Shown one piece after another: positions 35,468 to 44,695 of a DNA stretch of 64,000 bases. Numbering within the stretch: the stretch's first letter is position 1; every line of letters starts with the position of its first letter. Source of the DNA: Williamsia herbipolensis. Lineage in GTDB: Bacteria; Actinomycetota; Actinomycetes; Mycobacteriales; Mycobacteriaceae. The stretch spans positions 1-64,000 of the forward strand of contig NZ_JXYP01000012.1 of NCBI RefSeq assembly GCF_000964005.1, in the 5' to 3' direction. Both the position numbers and the translations under genes were made by a program. The notes beneath the pieces are model-generated. The model did no database searches. It saw nothing but the letters and a program-made list of their open reading frames with translations, and was not told the origin of the DNA.

Positions 35468-36859
35468 GTGACCCTTCGCCTGTACGACACCGCCGCGCGT
35501 GACGTGCGTGAATTCGCACCGCTGCACGCCGGACAGGCATCGGTGTACCTCTGCGGCGCCACTGTCCAGGGCGTCCCGCACATCGGCCATGTCCGCAGCG
35601 GTATCGCGTTCGACATCCTCCGGCGCTGGCTGCTGCACTCCGGCCTCGACGTGCTGTTCGTCCGCAACGTCACCGACATCGACGACAAGATCCTCACCAA
35701 GGCCGCCGACGCCGACCGTCCGTGGTGGGAGTGGGCGGCCACCCACGAGCGCGCGTTCTCCTCGGCGTACGACGCATTGGGTGTGCTGCCGCCGTCGGCC
35801 GAACCGCGCGCGACCGGCTTCATCACGCAGATGGTGGAGTACATGGAGCGTCTCATCTCCCGCGGTCACGCCTACGCCTCCGACGGCGACGTCTACTTCG
35901 ATGTGCGCAGCCTCCCCGAGTACGGCGCGCTGTCGGGTCACCGCCTCGATGACGTGCACCAGGGTGAGAGCGCAGGCACGGGCAAGCGCGACGACCGCGA
36001 CTTCACGTTGTGGAAGGCCGCCAAGCCCGGCGAGCCGTCGTGGCCCACGCCGTGGGGACCGGGTCGACCCGGATGGCATCTCGAGTGCTCGGCGATGGCG
36101 ACGTCGTTGCTCGGCGGCGAGTTCGACATCCACTGCGGCGGGATGGATCTGATCTTCCCGCACCACGAGAACGAGATCGCCCAGAGTCACGGCGCCGGAG
36201 ACGGATTCGCGCAGTACTGGCTGCACAACGGCTGGGTCACCATGGGTGGCGAGAAGATGAGCAAGTCACTGGGCAACGTGGTCGCCATCCCGGCGATGCT
36301 GCAGCGGGTGCGTCCGGTGGAACTGCGGTACTACCTCGGCAGTGCGCACTACCGGTCGATGCTCGAGTACTCCGAGGGTGCGCTGAACGAGGCCGCGGCA
36401 GGCTATCGCCGCGTCGAATCCTTTGTGCAGCGCGTCGATTCGCGGTTCGGACCGGTCGTCGTCGGTGAGGTGGGCGCAGATTTCGCCGCGGCGCTCGACG
36501 ATGACCTCGGGGTGCCCGCCGCGTTGGCCGTGGTCCACACCACCGTGCGTGCAGGCAACACCGCACTCGAGGCCGGTGACAGCGACACCGCACGCGCGGC
36601 CGCGTCGTCGGTACGCGCGATGATGGGTGTCCTCGGCGTCGATCCTCTCGACGAACGGTGGCACACCGCCGACGACGACTCGCAGGCCATCTCGGCTCTC
36701 GACGTGCTGATCCGTGCCGAACTGGATCGCCGGGCGACGGCGCGCGCGAACAAGGACTACGCCACCGCGGACGCGGTGCGCGACCGACTGGCCCAGGCCG
36801 GTGTCGACGTGACCGACACCGCCGACGGCGCCCAGTGGAATCTGAAGGGGCGCAACTGA
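35468..36859 (+). CDS. cysS: cysteinyl-tRNA synthetase
   Basis: A class I tRNA synthetase of 463 residues. HIGH is in [16 protein letters not shown] is in [10 protein letters not shown], and the zinc Cys/His set is spread over [16 protein letters not shown] and HHENEIAQS. It matches M. tuberculosis CysS1 (Rv3580c) throughout and is not the mycothiol enzyme MshC. GTG start. The stop overlaps rlmB as TGATG. Confidence 0.95.
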   Translation: MTLRLYDTAARDVREFAPLHAGQASVYLCGATVQGVPHIGHVRSGIAFDILRRWLLHSGLDVLFVRNVTDIDDKILTKAADADRPWWEWAATHERAFSSAYDALGVLPPSAEPRATGFITQMVEYMERLISRGHAYASDGDVYFDVRSLPEYGALSGHRLDDVHQGESAGTGKRDDRDFTLWKAAKPGEPSWPTPWGPGRPGWHLECSAMATSLLGGEFDIHCGGMDLIFPHHENEIAQSHGAGDGFAQYWLHNGWVTMGGEKMSKSLGNVVAIPAMLQRVRPVELRYYLGSAHYRSMLEYSEGALNEAAAGYRRVESFVQRVDSRFGPVVVGEVGADFAAALDDDLGVPAALAVVHTTVRAGNTALEAGDSDTARAAASSVRAMMGVLGVDPLDERWHTADDDSQAISALDVLIRAELDRRATARANKDYATADAVRDRLAQAGVDVTDTADGAQWNLKGRN

Positions 36860-37830
36860 TGGCAGGCAACTCGAAACGTAAGGGTGCGGTCCGCAAGGAC
36901 GGCACGAAGAAGGGGCAGGTCGCCGGGTCCGGCGGCAACCGGCGTCGCGGGCTCGAGGGCCGTGGCGCGACGCCCAAGGCGGTGGACCGGCCGTACCACG
37001 CGGCGCACAAGCGGGCGAAGGCCGCGAGCGCGTCGGCGACGGGTGCCGGTCGTGGGCGGTCGACCGCGGCGAAGCGTCGTGACGAGGAGGGCCCCGAGTA
37101 CGTGTTGGGCCGCAACCCCGTCGTCGAGTGTCTGCGCGCCGGGGTCCCCGCGACCGCGCTGTACGTGATGATCGGCGGGACGCCCGACGAGCGGGTGTCG
37201 GAGGCCGTGAAGATGGCCGGCGACAAGGGGATCGCGATTCTCGAGGCGCAGAAGTCCGAGCTCGACCGCATGAGCACCAACGGGCTGCATCAGGGCATCG
37301 CCCTGCAGGTGCCGCCGTATCGCTACACCCATCCGTCCGATCTCATGCAGCTCGCCGTCGACAGCGGCACCCCGCCGCTGCTGGTGGCCCTGGACAACAT
37401 CACCGATCCCCGCAACCTCGGTGCGGTGATCCGTTCGGTGGCCGCGTTCGGCGGGCACGGTGTCGTGATCCCGCAGCGCCGCAGTGCGAGCGTGACCGCG
37501 GTCGCGTGGCGGACCAGTGCCGGTGCGGCGGCGCGTCTGCCGGTCGCGCAGGCCGCCAATCTCACTCGTACGCTGAAGGACTGGGCCGCCGACGGCGCGC
37601 AACTCGTCGGCCTCGACGCCGACGGCGACACCGAACTCGACTCCTACGACGGCACCGGTCCCACGGTGATCGTGGTCGGCTCGGAGGGCAAGGGTCTCTC
37701 GCGACTCGTCCGCGAGTCCTGTGACTCGATCCTGTCCATCCCCATGGCCGGCCCGGTCGAGAGCCTCAACGCCTCGGTCGCCGCGGGTGTCGTGCTCGCC
37801 GACTTCGCCCGCCAGCGCCGAGCGGTCTAG
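36859..37830 (+). CDS. rlmB: 23S rRNA (guanosine-2'-O-)-methyltransferase, TrmH/RlmB family
   Basis: A SPOUT methyltransferase of 323 residues. The first 80 residues are Lys/Arg/Gly-rich and probably disordered, binding rRNA. Then follow a [15 protein letters not shown] substrate domain and the knotted C-terminal domain with [24 protein letters not shown] and [19 protein letters not shown]. It follows cysS with a one-base overlap, as at Rv3580c/Rv3579c. The exact target nucleotide is inferred from the family. Confidence 0.92.
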   Translation: MAGNSKRKGAVRKDGTKKGQVAGSGGNRRRGLEGRGATPKAVDRPYHAAHKRAKAASASATGAGRGRSTAAKRRDEEGPEYVLGRNPVVECLRAGVPATALYVMIGGTPDERVSEAVKMAGDKGIAILEAQKSELDRMSTNGLHQGIALQVPPYRYTHPSDLMQLAVDSGTPPLLVALDNITDPRNLGAVIRSVAAFGGHGVVIPQRRSASVTAVAWRTSAGAAARLPVAQAANLTRTLKDWAADGAQLVGLDADGDTELDSYDGTGPTVIVVGSEGKGLSRLVRESCDSILSIPMAGPVESLNASVAAGVVLADFARQRRAV

Positions 37831-38396
37831 GGCACCGCAGGTAGCGACGCGCGAACCAGCGCGGTCGCGATACGGCGGCCGGTTCCTGCGGACCCCTTCG
37901 GCTCGCGCAAACGCATGGCGAGTTCGCCGCTGATCACGAGAAGTATCTCCTCGGTCAGTTCTGCCGATTCGGTGCACCCGGCGTCGGTGATCAGCTGATG
38001 GAGCCGGGTGCGGAAGTGGTCGGTGTCGCGGCCGATCGCCTCGGCCAGTTCGTCGGGGGGCGAGGAGTATTCGGCGGCCGCGCCGAGGAAGGCGCACCAG
38101 CGCGCGCTGTCGGTTCGATCACGGAACGCCTCGAGCGCGTCGAAGACCGCGAGTACGCGCCCCTCAGCGTCGGGCGCCGCGTCGATTGCGCGTTCCCACT
38201 CGTCCCGCCACCGTGAGTGGCGCCGCTCCAAGGCCGCCGCGACGAGCGCTTCCTTGCTCCGGAAGCCGCGGTAGAGCGTTGCCGCCGAGACGCCGGCGCG
38301 GGCGAGCACGGCGTCGACGGGGGTCGATTCGATCCCGCGGGTGAACAGCAGGTCATCGACCGCGTCGAGCAGTTTCTGCTCGGAGCTCTTGCGCAT
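37827..38396 (-). CDS. TetR-family regulator divergent from an MFS gene
   Basis: A repressor of 189 residues with an N-terminal helix-turn-helix ([34 protein letters not shown], about 18-52) and a C-terminal domain with a Trp/Cys-containing pocket segment ([15 protein letters not shown]). A -10 on its strand (TAGTCT, 38410-38415) would start the mRNA at about 38402, where an in-frame GTG lies; the start may therefore be GTG 38402, two codons earlier. A palindrome at 38430 is the likely operator. Probably represses the divergent transporter and itself. Confidence 0.87.
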   Translation of the reverse strand: MRKSSEQKLLDAVDDLLFTRGIESTPVDAVLARAGVSAATLYRGFRSKEALVAAALERRHSRWRDEWERAIDAAPDAEGRVLAVFDALEAFRDRTDSARWCAFLGAAAEYSSPPDELAEAIGRDTDHFRTRLHQLITDAGCTESAELTEEILLVISGELAMRLREPKGSAGTGRRIATALVRASLPAVP

Positions 38397-38426
38397 GGGC
38401 ACGCCTCTCAGACTAGGCTCGCCGAT

Positions 38427-39701
38427 ATGAAACGATCGTTTTCGTTTGTGAGTGTATCCGAGACGTCGGTCGTGGTCGCGGGCGTCGGGTTCATCGCCGC
38501 GACGTACGGACTGGTGCGCCTGGCGTACGGGCTGTTCCTGCCCGACGTACAGGCCGACCTCGGGTTGTCGGCGAGCCTGGCCGGGATGGTGTCGTCGGGG
38601 TCGTCGCTGGTCTACTGCGGTGCCGCGCTCGTGGGTCTTCTGCTCGGCGGCCGTGGGGTGCGACGTCAGGTCACCGCCGCGGCCGTGTCGGCGGTTGTCG
38701 GCGTGTGGGGGATGGCGGCGGCCGGTGACGTCGTCTGGTTCGCGGTGTCCGCGATCGTCGGATCGGCCGGTGCGGGGCTGGCGTCGCCCGCGCTGGTCAC
38801 GATCGTCGGGCGATCGGTGGCGGTGGGTCGCGTCGGTCGCGCGCAGTCGGTGGTGAATGCGGGAACGGGGCCGGGGGTGGTCGGTGCGGGGGTGCTGGCG
38901 CTGGTCGTGCTGCCGGAGTGGCGGACGGCGTGGTGGGTGGTCGGTGCGGTGACCGCGGTGATCGCCGTGGCGCTGCTCGCGGCCGATCGCGGGACGGGGT
39001 CCGCGCCCACGACGGTCTCCACTCGCATGGACTCGGCATGGTTGCGCGCTCACGCAGCACCCGCGGTGGCCGCGGTCCTCATGGGGGCCGGGTCGAGCGC
39101 GGTGTGGACCTACGGGCGTGGGGTTCTCGTCGATGCGGGTGTCGTCGGAGAGCGGGGCAGTGTCGGCGCGTGGGTGCTGTTGGGCGTCGGTGCGACGACG
39201 GTGATCGCGACATCGGGTGCCATGAGCCGTCTCGCGCCGAGGTCGGCGTGGATCGTGACGTGCGGGGTGCTGGTGGTCTCGATCGCGGCGCTGGGTGTGG
39301 GCCGCGAACAGATCGTGACCGCGCTCGTGGCGTGTGCCTGTTTCGGCTGGGGGTTCACGGCAGCCACGTCGGCGCTCATCGCCTGGAGCGCGAGGATCGA
39401 TCGCGCCGGCGCGGCGCAGGGGACGGCGTTGCTGTTCGTTTCGTTGGTACTGGGACAGGCGGTGGGTTCGGCGGCGCTGGGTGGGATGGTCGGGTCGATG
39501 GGATACGCGGCGGCCTTCGTGCTCGCGGCCGGTCTCTGCGCCGCTGCCGTTGTGCCGGCCGTTCTCAGGCAGCGAGCAGTGCCGCGAGATGACGTTCGAT
39601 CGGACTCTCCACGGGGCGCCGTCAGGTGTGACGGGGCCCGGGAGCGGCGTACTCCTCCACGACGACGCCGGACTCGAACGAGCGCGTTCGGATTCGGGTG
39701 A
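38427..39701 (+). CDS. MFS transporter with unusual C-terminal tail
   Basis: A major facilitator protein of 424 residues with about 12 membrane helices (TYGLVRLAYGLFLPDVQADLGLS at the start is typical of CynX/YbfB-like members). The last helix ends near VVPAVLRQRAV. The remaining 45 residues are Arg-rich and come from DNA antisense to the convergent RibD-like gene, so the tail may be the product of a lost stop codon or a frameshift. The ATG at 38427 overlaps the palindrome; GTG at 38448 is an alternative. Export of a small molecule under TetR control is likely; substrate unknown. Confidence 0.82.
   Translation: MKRSFSFVSVSETSVVVAGVGFIAATYGLVRLAYGLFLPDVQADLGLSASLAGMVSSGSSLVYCGAALVGLLLGGRGVRRQVTAAAVSAVVGVWGMAAAGDVVWFAVSAIVGSAGAGLASPALVTIVGRSVAVGRVGRAQSVVNAGTGPGVVGAGVLALVVLPEWRTAWWVVGAVTAVIAVALLAADRGTGSAPTTVSTRMDSAWLRAHAAPAVAAVLMGAGSSAVWTYGRGVLVDAGVVGERGSVGAWVLLGVGATTVIATSGAMSRLAPRSAWIVTCGVLVVSIAALGVGREQIVTALVACACFGWGFTAATSALIAWSARIDRAGAAQGTALLFVSLVLGQAVGSAALGGMVGSMGYAAAFVLAAGLCAAAVVPAVLRQRAVPRDDVRSDSPRGAVRCDGARERRTPPRRRRTRTSAFGFG
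38430..38441. promoter_or_regulatory. perfect 12-base palindrome, candidate TetR operator
   Basis: AAACGATCGTTT is a perfect palindrome directly after the MFS start codon and near the -35 position of the divergent TetR promoter. It is a good candidate operator. Its overlap with the first codons of the transporter suggests that the real start may be the GTG at 38448. Confidence 0.55.
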
Positions 39702-40203
39702 AGGCGCGTGGCTTGTAGGGCGCGCGTCCGAACAGCGGGATGCCGGAGCCGAAGACGAGTGGCTGTCGTTTCAGGGCCAGTCGGTCGATCTCCGGTAGGA
39801 GCTCGCCGGCGAGCTCACCGCCGCCGCACAACCAGATGTCCAGGCCAGCTTGCGTCTTCAGCTCTCGAACGGTGGAGAGGGGATCGTCGGTCACGGTGAT
39901 CGCAGGGTCGTGATCAGGCGCTCGTCTGCTGGCGACGAACTGCCGCAGGTGCGGGTACGGGCTCGTGATCCCGATGGCCAGGGCAGGTCTCATGGTGTTC
40001 GACCCCATGATCACGGTGTCGAATCGTGTTCGTGGCGGCTCGATCCCGAGTGCCGTCATCGCATGGACGGGTAGCGCATCGGCGTACTCCTCGAACACGA
40101 TCGCCGCATGATCACCTTCGATGGGGAAGGCGTCGAATCCACCGTCGGGGTCGGCGATGAAGCCGTCGAGACTGACGGCCACGTAGTAGACGAGCTCGCG
40201 CAT
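39622..40203 (-). CDS. RibD C-terminal/dihydrofolate reductase-fold protein
   Basis: A reductase-like protein of 193 residues. It starts MRELVYYVAVSLDGFIADPDG and has MGSNTM, then DIWLCGGGELAGELLPEIDRLAL, which forms the NADPH-binding strand. It belongs to the RibD-C/YwjB family, distinct from FolA. The ATG at 40203 is chosen because the family begins with this segment. It lies 28 bases after the DUF222-HNH gene on the same strand. The 3' end overlaps the MFS gene by 80 bases. Substrate unknown. Confidence 0.85.
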   Translation of the reverse strand: MRELVYYVAVSLDGFIADPDGGFDAFPIEGDHAAIVFEEYADALPVHAMTALGIEPPRTRFDTVIMGSNTMRPALAIGITSPYPHLRQFVASRRAPDHDPAITVTDDPLSTVRELKTQAGLDIWLCGGGELAGELLPEIDRLALKRQPLVFGSGIPLFGRAPYKPRAFTRIRTRSFESGVVVEEYAAPGPRHT

Positions 40204-40231
40204 GGTGACGTCGATTATGCCGGTGTCGAGG

Positions 40232-41557
40232 TCAGGCGGCGTCGAGCAGAGCGCGGAGTCGTCGTTCGATGAGACTGATGGGTTCGTCGTGGTGACCCGG
40301 GGGCGCCGGGGCTCGGGAGACATGGCTGTGCCCGGTGGGTGTGGTGACGGTCGCGGTGTGCCGGGTGGTGTCGGTGTGGTCAGCGGTGGTCATTCGCCAA
40401 CCCGGGTTCTGTTTGGCCCGGTTGTGCGCCAGGCACATGCCGCCACCGTTCGATGCCGAGGTGTCACCACCCCGGGCATGGGGATCGGCGTGGTCGTACT
40501 CAGCGATCGGTGCATCGCAGTACGGGATGCGGCACGACTGGTCGCGCAGGTCGAGAAAGAGTTTGAGTCCGGTCGGGAACAGTCTCGCGGTGGAGTCCAT
40601 CGCGATCAGCGCGCCGCTCGTCGGGGCCTTGTAGAGCCGCCGCAACGTGGTGGCCGCGTCAGCATCGAGGGAGGTGGCCACTATCGCGCGGGCGGTGGCG
40701 GCGGGGATCGGTCCGTAGCCGCTCACGTGCGCGGCGGCCGTGCTGTCGCCGAGGAGGACGGCATCGGGCACAACCAGATTGACCGCCACCGGCAGGGCAT
40801 CGACCGTCGCGGCGCCGGTCACCCGTTCGACGAGGGCGTCGGCCATCACCTGCGCGTGCGAGCGATCATCGGCCCCGACGGTGGCGTCGGCGTGCTTCTT
40901 CAGCGCCGCGTACACCGAGATCCCGGACACCAACGGCAACAACGCCGACAGCCGCACCATCCCATCTGGGGCCGGCCGGGTCGACACGCGGCGATCCTTC
41001 ACCGCATGAGCGTGCCGATCCACCACTGCCTGCGGATCCAGTTCGTAGGCAATCCGTTTCACCTCGGCGTCCAACGCGCGGTCGCCGACGCCTTCCAGCG
41101 CGGCCGGGTCGGCGCAGAGACGACGGTCGATCTCGGCGCGATCACGCGGGGTGAGGTGCGCGGTCTCCCGTACCAGGATCGTCGCCCGCCATTCGGTGAG
41201 GACACCTGCGGCCAACGCCGCTCGTGTGTGTGGCATCTCGCGCATCACCGCGCGTGCGAACCCGAGATACCGGCCGCCGGCGGACCCGGAGGCCTTCCGC
41301 GCAAGGGCGACCTCAGCGGCCAATCCACGGCCCTGCCGCGCCACGGGTACGCCCGCCGCGGTCTCGGCCTCACGTCGAAGTTCCTCGAGTCGCATCGTCT
41401 CGACCGCCTGTGCCGCAGCGCATCCGGATTTGATCGCCTCGAGGATCGCGATCCGATCGATCGCTTCCGTCTCGTCACCAGCAACGTCCAGGCCAGGGAG
41501 CGACGACAGGAATGATTGCAGCGCAACTGTTGTCGCCCCCACACCCTCGTCGCTCAT
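40232..41557 (-). CDS. DUF222 and HNH endonuclease-domain protein
   Basis: A protein of 441 residues. The N-terminal two thirds is a DUF222 (13E12-type) helical domain. The C-terminal HNH module has CRIPYC, then DHADPHARGG, SNGGGMC and LAHNRAKQNPGW, the two Cys pairs and His residues of the nuclease. Actinobacterial genomes carry many copies of such genes, some within mobile repeats (REP13E12). No flanking repeats are visible here. A -10 on its strand (TAGTAT, 41565-41570) is seven bases from the ATG at 41557, so a leaderless start is preferred over the GTG ten codons upstream. Confidence 0.88.
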   Translation of the reverse strand: MSDEGVGATTVALQSFLSSLPGLDVAGDETEAIDRIAILEAIKSGCAAAQAVETMRLEELRREAETAAGVPVARQGRGLAAEVALARKASGSAGGRYLGFARAVMREMPHTRAALAAGVLTEWRATILVRETAHLTPRDRAEIDRRLCADPAALEGVGDRALDAEVKRIAYELDPQAVVDRHAHAVKDRRVSTRPAPDGMVRLSALLPLVSGISVYAALKKHADATVGADDRSHAQVMADALVERVTGAATVDALPVAVNLVVPDAVLLGDSTAAAHVSGYGPIPAATARAIVATSLDADAATTLRRLYKAPTSGALIAMDSTARLFPTGLKLFLDLRDQSCRIPYCDAPIAEYDHADPHARGGDTSASNGGGMCLAHNRAKQNPGWRMTTADHTDTTRHTATVTTPTGHSHVSRAPAPPGHHDEPISLIERRLRALLDAA

Positions 41558-41623
41558 GTGTTCGATACTACCTGCAGCCACCGACAACCGCCATGATCAT
41601 CTCTGCAGCCTTGTGGAAAGCCT

Positions 41624-42346
41624 CTATGCCGCAGTCAGTGTCGAGGCGATGGTGATGATCTCGGGACTCTCCGGTGTGACGGGACTCCGACCCCAGTTGC
41701 CGAACTGTTCCTCGATCACCAGGCCGGCCGACCTCAGGGCGGTCGACAGGTTGTCGACCGTCAGGAACCGAAGAGCAGAGCGAACAACCTTCTGCTCCGA
41801 CAACGTCGGGATGGAGAAAGTCTCGTCGAACGTCACGATCTGATCGTGCACCGACACCACCTCGCGTGTCACCGTGAGAGTGTCGCCGCGGTCATCGGTG
41901 ACCGTGAACTCTTCGTCCCACCGGGTCCACGGTTGCACCACCGGGTTCCTCGTCTCGAACGCGAAACGACCTCCTGCAGCCATGGAGCCGACGATCGCAC
42001 GCAGCGACGACGTGAGATCGTCGTCGCTCGCCAGCGTCTGGAACGCGTGACCGGTCATGGTGACGAGATCGGCCGCCACGCCGCTCACGTCGGAAGCGGT
42101 TGCGGTCTGCCACTCGATGTCATCGCGGCGGCGGGCCACGGCGAGCATGTCGTGATCGGGATCGATACCGATGAGCCGCCCGCGGTGCCCGGTCTCGCGT
42201 GCACGGTGTAGCAGTGTGCCGGTACCGCAACCGATGTCGACCACGGTCTCGACGTGCATCACGAGATCTAGGTACAAGTCGTCGCTGCGGCCCCACGGGT
42301 TCAGAACGTCGTACCACGCGGCGACGGTGGAGCGCTTCGTCGTCAG
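41624..42346 (-). CDS. class I SAM-dependent methyltransferase, apparent CTG start
   Basis: A methyltransferase of about 240 residues. Motif I is VVDIGCGTGTLLHRA (about 35-49), followed by IGIDPDHDML and GGRFAFETRNP. The family begins with a segment like STVAAWYDVLNPWG, which lies right after the stop of the upstream acyl-CoA synthetase. No ATG, GTG or TTG is in frame there; CTG overlaps the upstream TGA (CTGA). It is the third gene of a pxpA-fadD-methyltransferase operon. Substrate unknown. Confidence 0.78.
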   Translation of the reverse strand: MTTKRSTVAAWYDVLNPWGRSDDLYLDLVMHVETVVDIGCGTGTLLHRARETGHRGRLIGIDPDHDMLAVARRRDDIEWQTATASDVSGVAADLVTMTGHAFQTLASDDDLTSSLRAIVGSMAAGGRFAFETRNPVVQPWTRWDEEFTVTDDRGDTLTVTREVVSVHDQIVTFDETFSIPTLSEQKVVRSALRFLTVDNLSTALRSAGLVIEEQFGNWGRSPVTPESPEIITIASTLTAA

Positions 42347-43896
42347 CGGGCGGCCCGCTCGGCGTCCCGGAGTTCGTTCTTGCGGACCTTGCCGGTGGAG
42401 GTGCGGGGGATGGCGTCGGTGAACTCGATGTCGCGGGGCGCCTTGAACGAGGCGAGGAGCGTCTTCACGTGCGCGGTGAGTTCTGCGGCCTCGACCGAGG
42501 CGCCATCGGTCAGGACCACGAACGCCTTCGGGCGTTCGCCCCACTTGTCGTCGGCGACACCGATGACGACGACGTCGGCGACGGCGGGGTGGCTGGCGAG
42601 GGCCTGTTCGACCTCGATGGTGGAGATGTTCTCGCCACCGGAGATGACCACGTCCTTCGCCCGGTCGAGCAACTTCACGTAGCCGTCGGGGCGCATCACC
42701 CCGAGATCTCCGCTGTGGAACCAGCCGCCGGCGAAGGCCTCGGCGGTCGCGTCGTCATCGGCGAAATAGCCCTTCATGACGCAGTTCCCGCGCATGACGA
42801 TCTCGCCCATCTCGACTCCGTCGGGCTCGACATCGACGAGCGAACCGTCGTCGGCGGCGTCGGGGCGCACCACGCGCAGCCGGTCGGCGGTCACCATCCC
42901 CACGCCCTGCCGTGACATCACGACGTTGAGCTCGTCGGAGTCGAGGTCGGCCCACGAATCCTGCGGCTCACAGATCGAGTACGGACCGTAGGTCTCGGTG
43001 AGTCCGTAGACGTGCACGAGAGTGGCACCGAGGGAACGGATCTGGCCCACCACGGTCGGCGAGGGCGGTGCCCCGGCGGTCACGACGGTCAGCGGTCCCT
43101 CGAGCTGGTGGGCTTCGGGTGCGGTCGCCAGAGTCGACAGAACGGTGGGCGCACCACACATGTGGTCGACGCCCTCGGTGTCGATGAGTCGCCAGATGTC
43201 GTCGCCGCGCACCGCGCGCAGGCAGATGTGCCGACCGGCCACCGCGGTCACCGCCCACGTGGTGCACCAGCCGTTGCAGTGGAACATCGGCAACGTCCAC
43301 AGGTAGCGACTCGCGTGCTCGAAGCCCTGATGCACCACCTCGGCCAGCGCGTTCAGGTAGGCACCGCGGTGGGTGTACATCACGCCCTTCGGACGGCCTG
43401 TGGTCCCGGAGGTGTAGTTGATGGTGATCGTCGCGGTCTCGTCGTCCACCTCCCAGGGCAGCGCTGCTCCGTCACCGCGGGCCAGGAACGCGTCGTACCC
43501 CGAATCGAGGTCGATCACCTCGTCGACGGACAGATCCGCGAGCGGTGCGAGCAGGTCGGATTCGCCGATGAGGATCTTCGCGCCCGAGTGCTCGCAGATG
43601 TAGGCGATCTCGTCGGGCGACAGGCGGGTGTTCACCGCGACGAGGACCGCGCCCGCGAGGGGCACACCGAAGTGGGCGATCAGCAGCTCGGCGCGATTGG
43701 TGGCGAGGAACGCCACCCGTTCGCCGGCAGCGACACCCGAGGCACGCACCGCCGCGGCGAGCGACTGCGCCGCATCGGCGAACTCGCGGTTGGTCATCCG
43801 GCGGTCACCGTCGACGATCCCGATCGCGTCGGGGTGCACCTCGGCGGCACGCTCGAGGAACCGTAGTGGGGTCAGGGGTGTGTCGAGACCGGCCAT
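42343..43896 (-). CDS. acyl-CoA synthetase (medium-chain/AlkK-like)
   Basis: An adenylate-forming ligase of 517 residues. ATP motif INYTSGTTGRPKGVMYTH (about 170), motif VYGLTETYGP, GWFHSGDLGV, and the C-terminal catalytic Lys in TSTGKVRKNEL are present. The family includes AlkK-type fatty acid and 3-methylmercaptopropionyl-CoA ligases (WTLPMFHCNGW and SGGENIS are typical). ATG overlaps the pxpA stop by one base (TGATG). The substrate cannot be fixed from sequence. Confidence 0.87.
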   Translation of the reverse strand: MAGLDTPLTPLRFLERAAEVHPDAIGIVDGDRRMTNREFADAAQSLAAAVRASGVAAGERVAFLATNRAELLIAHFGVPLAGAVLVAVNTRLSPDEIAYICEHSGAKILIGESDLLAPLADLSVDEVIDLDSGYDAFLARGDGAALPWEVDDETATITINYTSGTTGRPKGVMYTHRGAYLNALAEVVHQGFEHASRYLWTLPMFHCNGWCTTWAVTAVAGRHICLRAVRGDDIWRLIDTEGVDHMCGAPTVLSTLATAPEAHQLEGPLTVVTAGAPPSPTVVGQIRSLGATLVHVYGLTETYGPYSICEPQDSWADLDSDELNVVMSRQGVGMVTADRLRVVRPDAADDGSLVDVEPDGVEMGEIVMRGNCVMKGYFADDDATAEAFAGGWFHSGDLGVMRPDGYVKLLDRAKDVVISGGENISTIEVEQALASHPAVADVVVIGVADDKWGERPKAFVVLTDGASVEAAELTAHVKTLLASFKAPRDIEFTDAIPRTSTGKVRKNELRDAERAAR

Positions 43897-44666
43897 CACG
43901 TCACTCTAGCGACGGTGACACCCTGCTCACGCAGGGTTGCGGCGACCGCTCGCGCGTGATCGACCGCGCCGGGGGTGTCGCCGTGCAGACACAGCGTCGA
44001 CGGTGCGACCGCCACGATCATGCCGTCGTCGGCGACGACCTCGTGGTCGACGACCATCCGGAGCGCCCGCGCGCAGATCGTGGCGGTGTCGGTGATGACC
44101 GCTCCCGGTTCGGACCGCGGGACCAGCGAGCCGTCAGGGCGGTAGGCGCGGTCGGCGAAGGCCTCGGCGACGGTGGCCAGCCCCGCGGCCTCCGCCAGCC
44201 GCGCGGACACCGATCCGGGCAGCCCGTACAGCGGCAGATCGCGGTTCAGCGCGACGACGGCATCGACCACCGCCAGGGCCTGAGCCCGGTGGGAGACTAT
44301 GCTGTTGTACAGCGCCCCATGCGGTTTGACGTAGGAGACGGCGCCGCCGACCGAGCGCGCGATGCCGTCGAGGGCGCCGATCTGGTAGATCACGTCGGCG
44401 GTGAGATCCCCGGGGGCGATGTCGAGGAAGCGGCGCCCGAAACCGACGCGGTCGGGATAGGACACCTGCGCCCCGATCGCGACCCCGGCCGAGACCGCCG
44501 CGGCGCAGGTCTCCCGCAACGAGGTGGGGTCCCCGGCGTGGAATCCGCAGGCGATGTTGGCGCTCGTGACCACCTCGAGCATCGCGTGGTCGTCCCCGAG
44601 GCGCCACACCCCGTACCCCTCGCCGAGATCGGCGTTGAGATCGACACGGGTGTCCGACGATGTCAT
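43896..44666 (-). CDS. pxpA: LamB/YcsF family, 5-oxoprolinase subunit A
   Basis: A protein of 256 residues with the family opening VDLNADLGEGYGVWRLGDD, then SANIACGFHAGDP, GAQVSYPDRVGFGRR, VKPHGALYN and STLCLHGDTPGA. PxpA works with PxpB and PxpC to hydrolyse 5-oxoproline. Neither partner is in this window; instead a fadD and a methyltransferase follow in the same operon. The ATG at 44666 is seven bases from a -10 (TACCCT on its strand, 44673-44678), so it is probably leaderless. It is divergent from a carboxylesterase gene. Confidence 0.88.
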   Translation of the reverse strand: MTSSDTRVDLNADLGEGYGVWRLGDDHAMLEVVTSANIACGFHAGDPTSLRETCAAAVSAGVAIGAQVSYPDRVGFGRRFLDIAPGDLTADVIYQIGALDGIARSVGGAVSYVKPHGALYNSIVSHRAQALAVVDAVVALNRDLPLYGLPGSVSARLAEAAGLATVAEAFADRAYRPDGSLVPRSEPGAVITDTATICARALRMVVDHEVVADDGMIVAVAPSTLCLHGDTPGAVDHARAVAATLREQGVTVARVT

Positions 44667-44695
44667 CAGCCGAGGGTAGCGATTAATGTCGGGGG

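Noticed and set aside
33764-36226. An 820-codon minus-strand frame opposite carD, ispD, ispF and cysS
   Set aside because: No recognisable domain, low-complexity composition, and it lies antisense to four well-identified genes.
40232-41557. An insertion sequence or REP13E12 mobile repeat around the DUF222-HNH gene
   Set aside because: I see no terminal inverted repeats, target duplication or second copy in the window.
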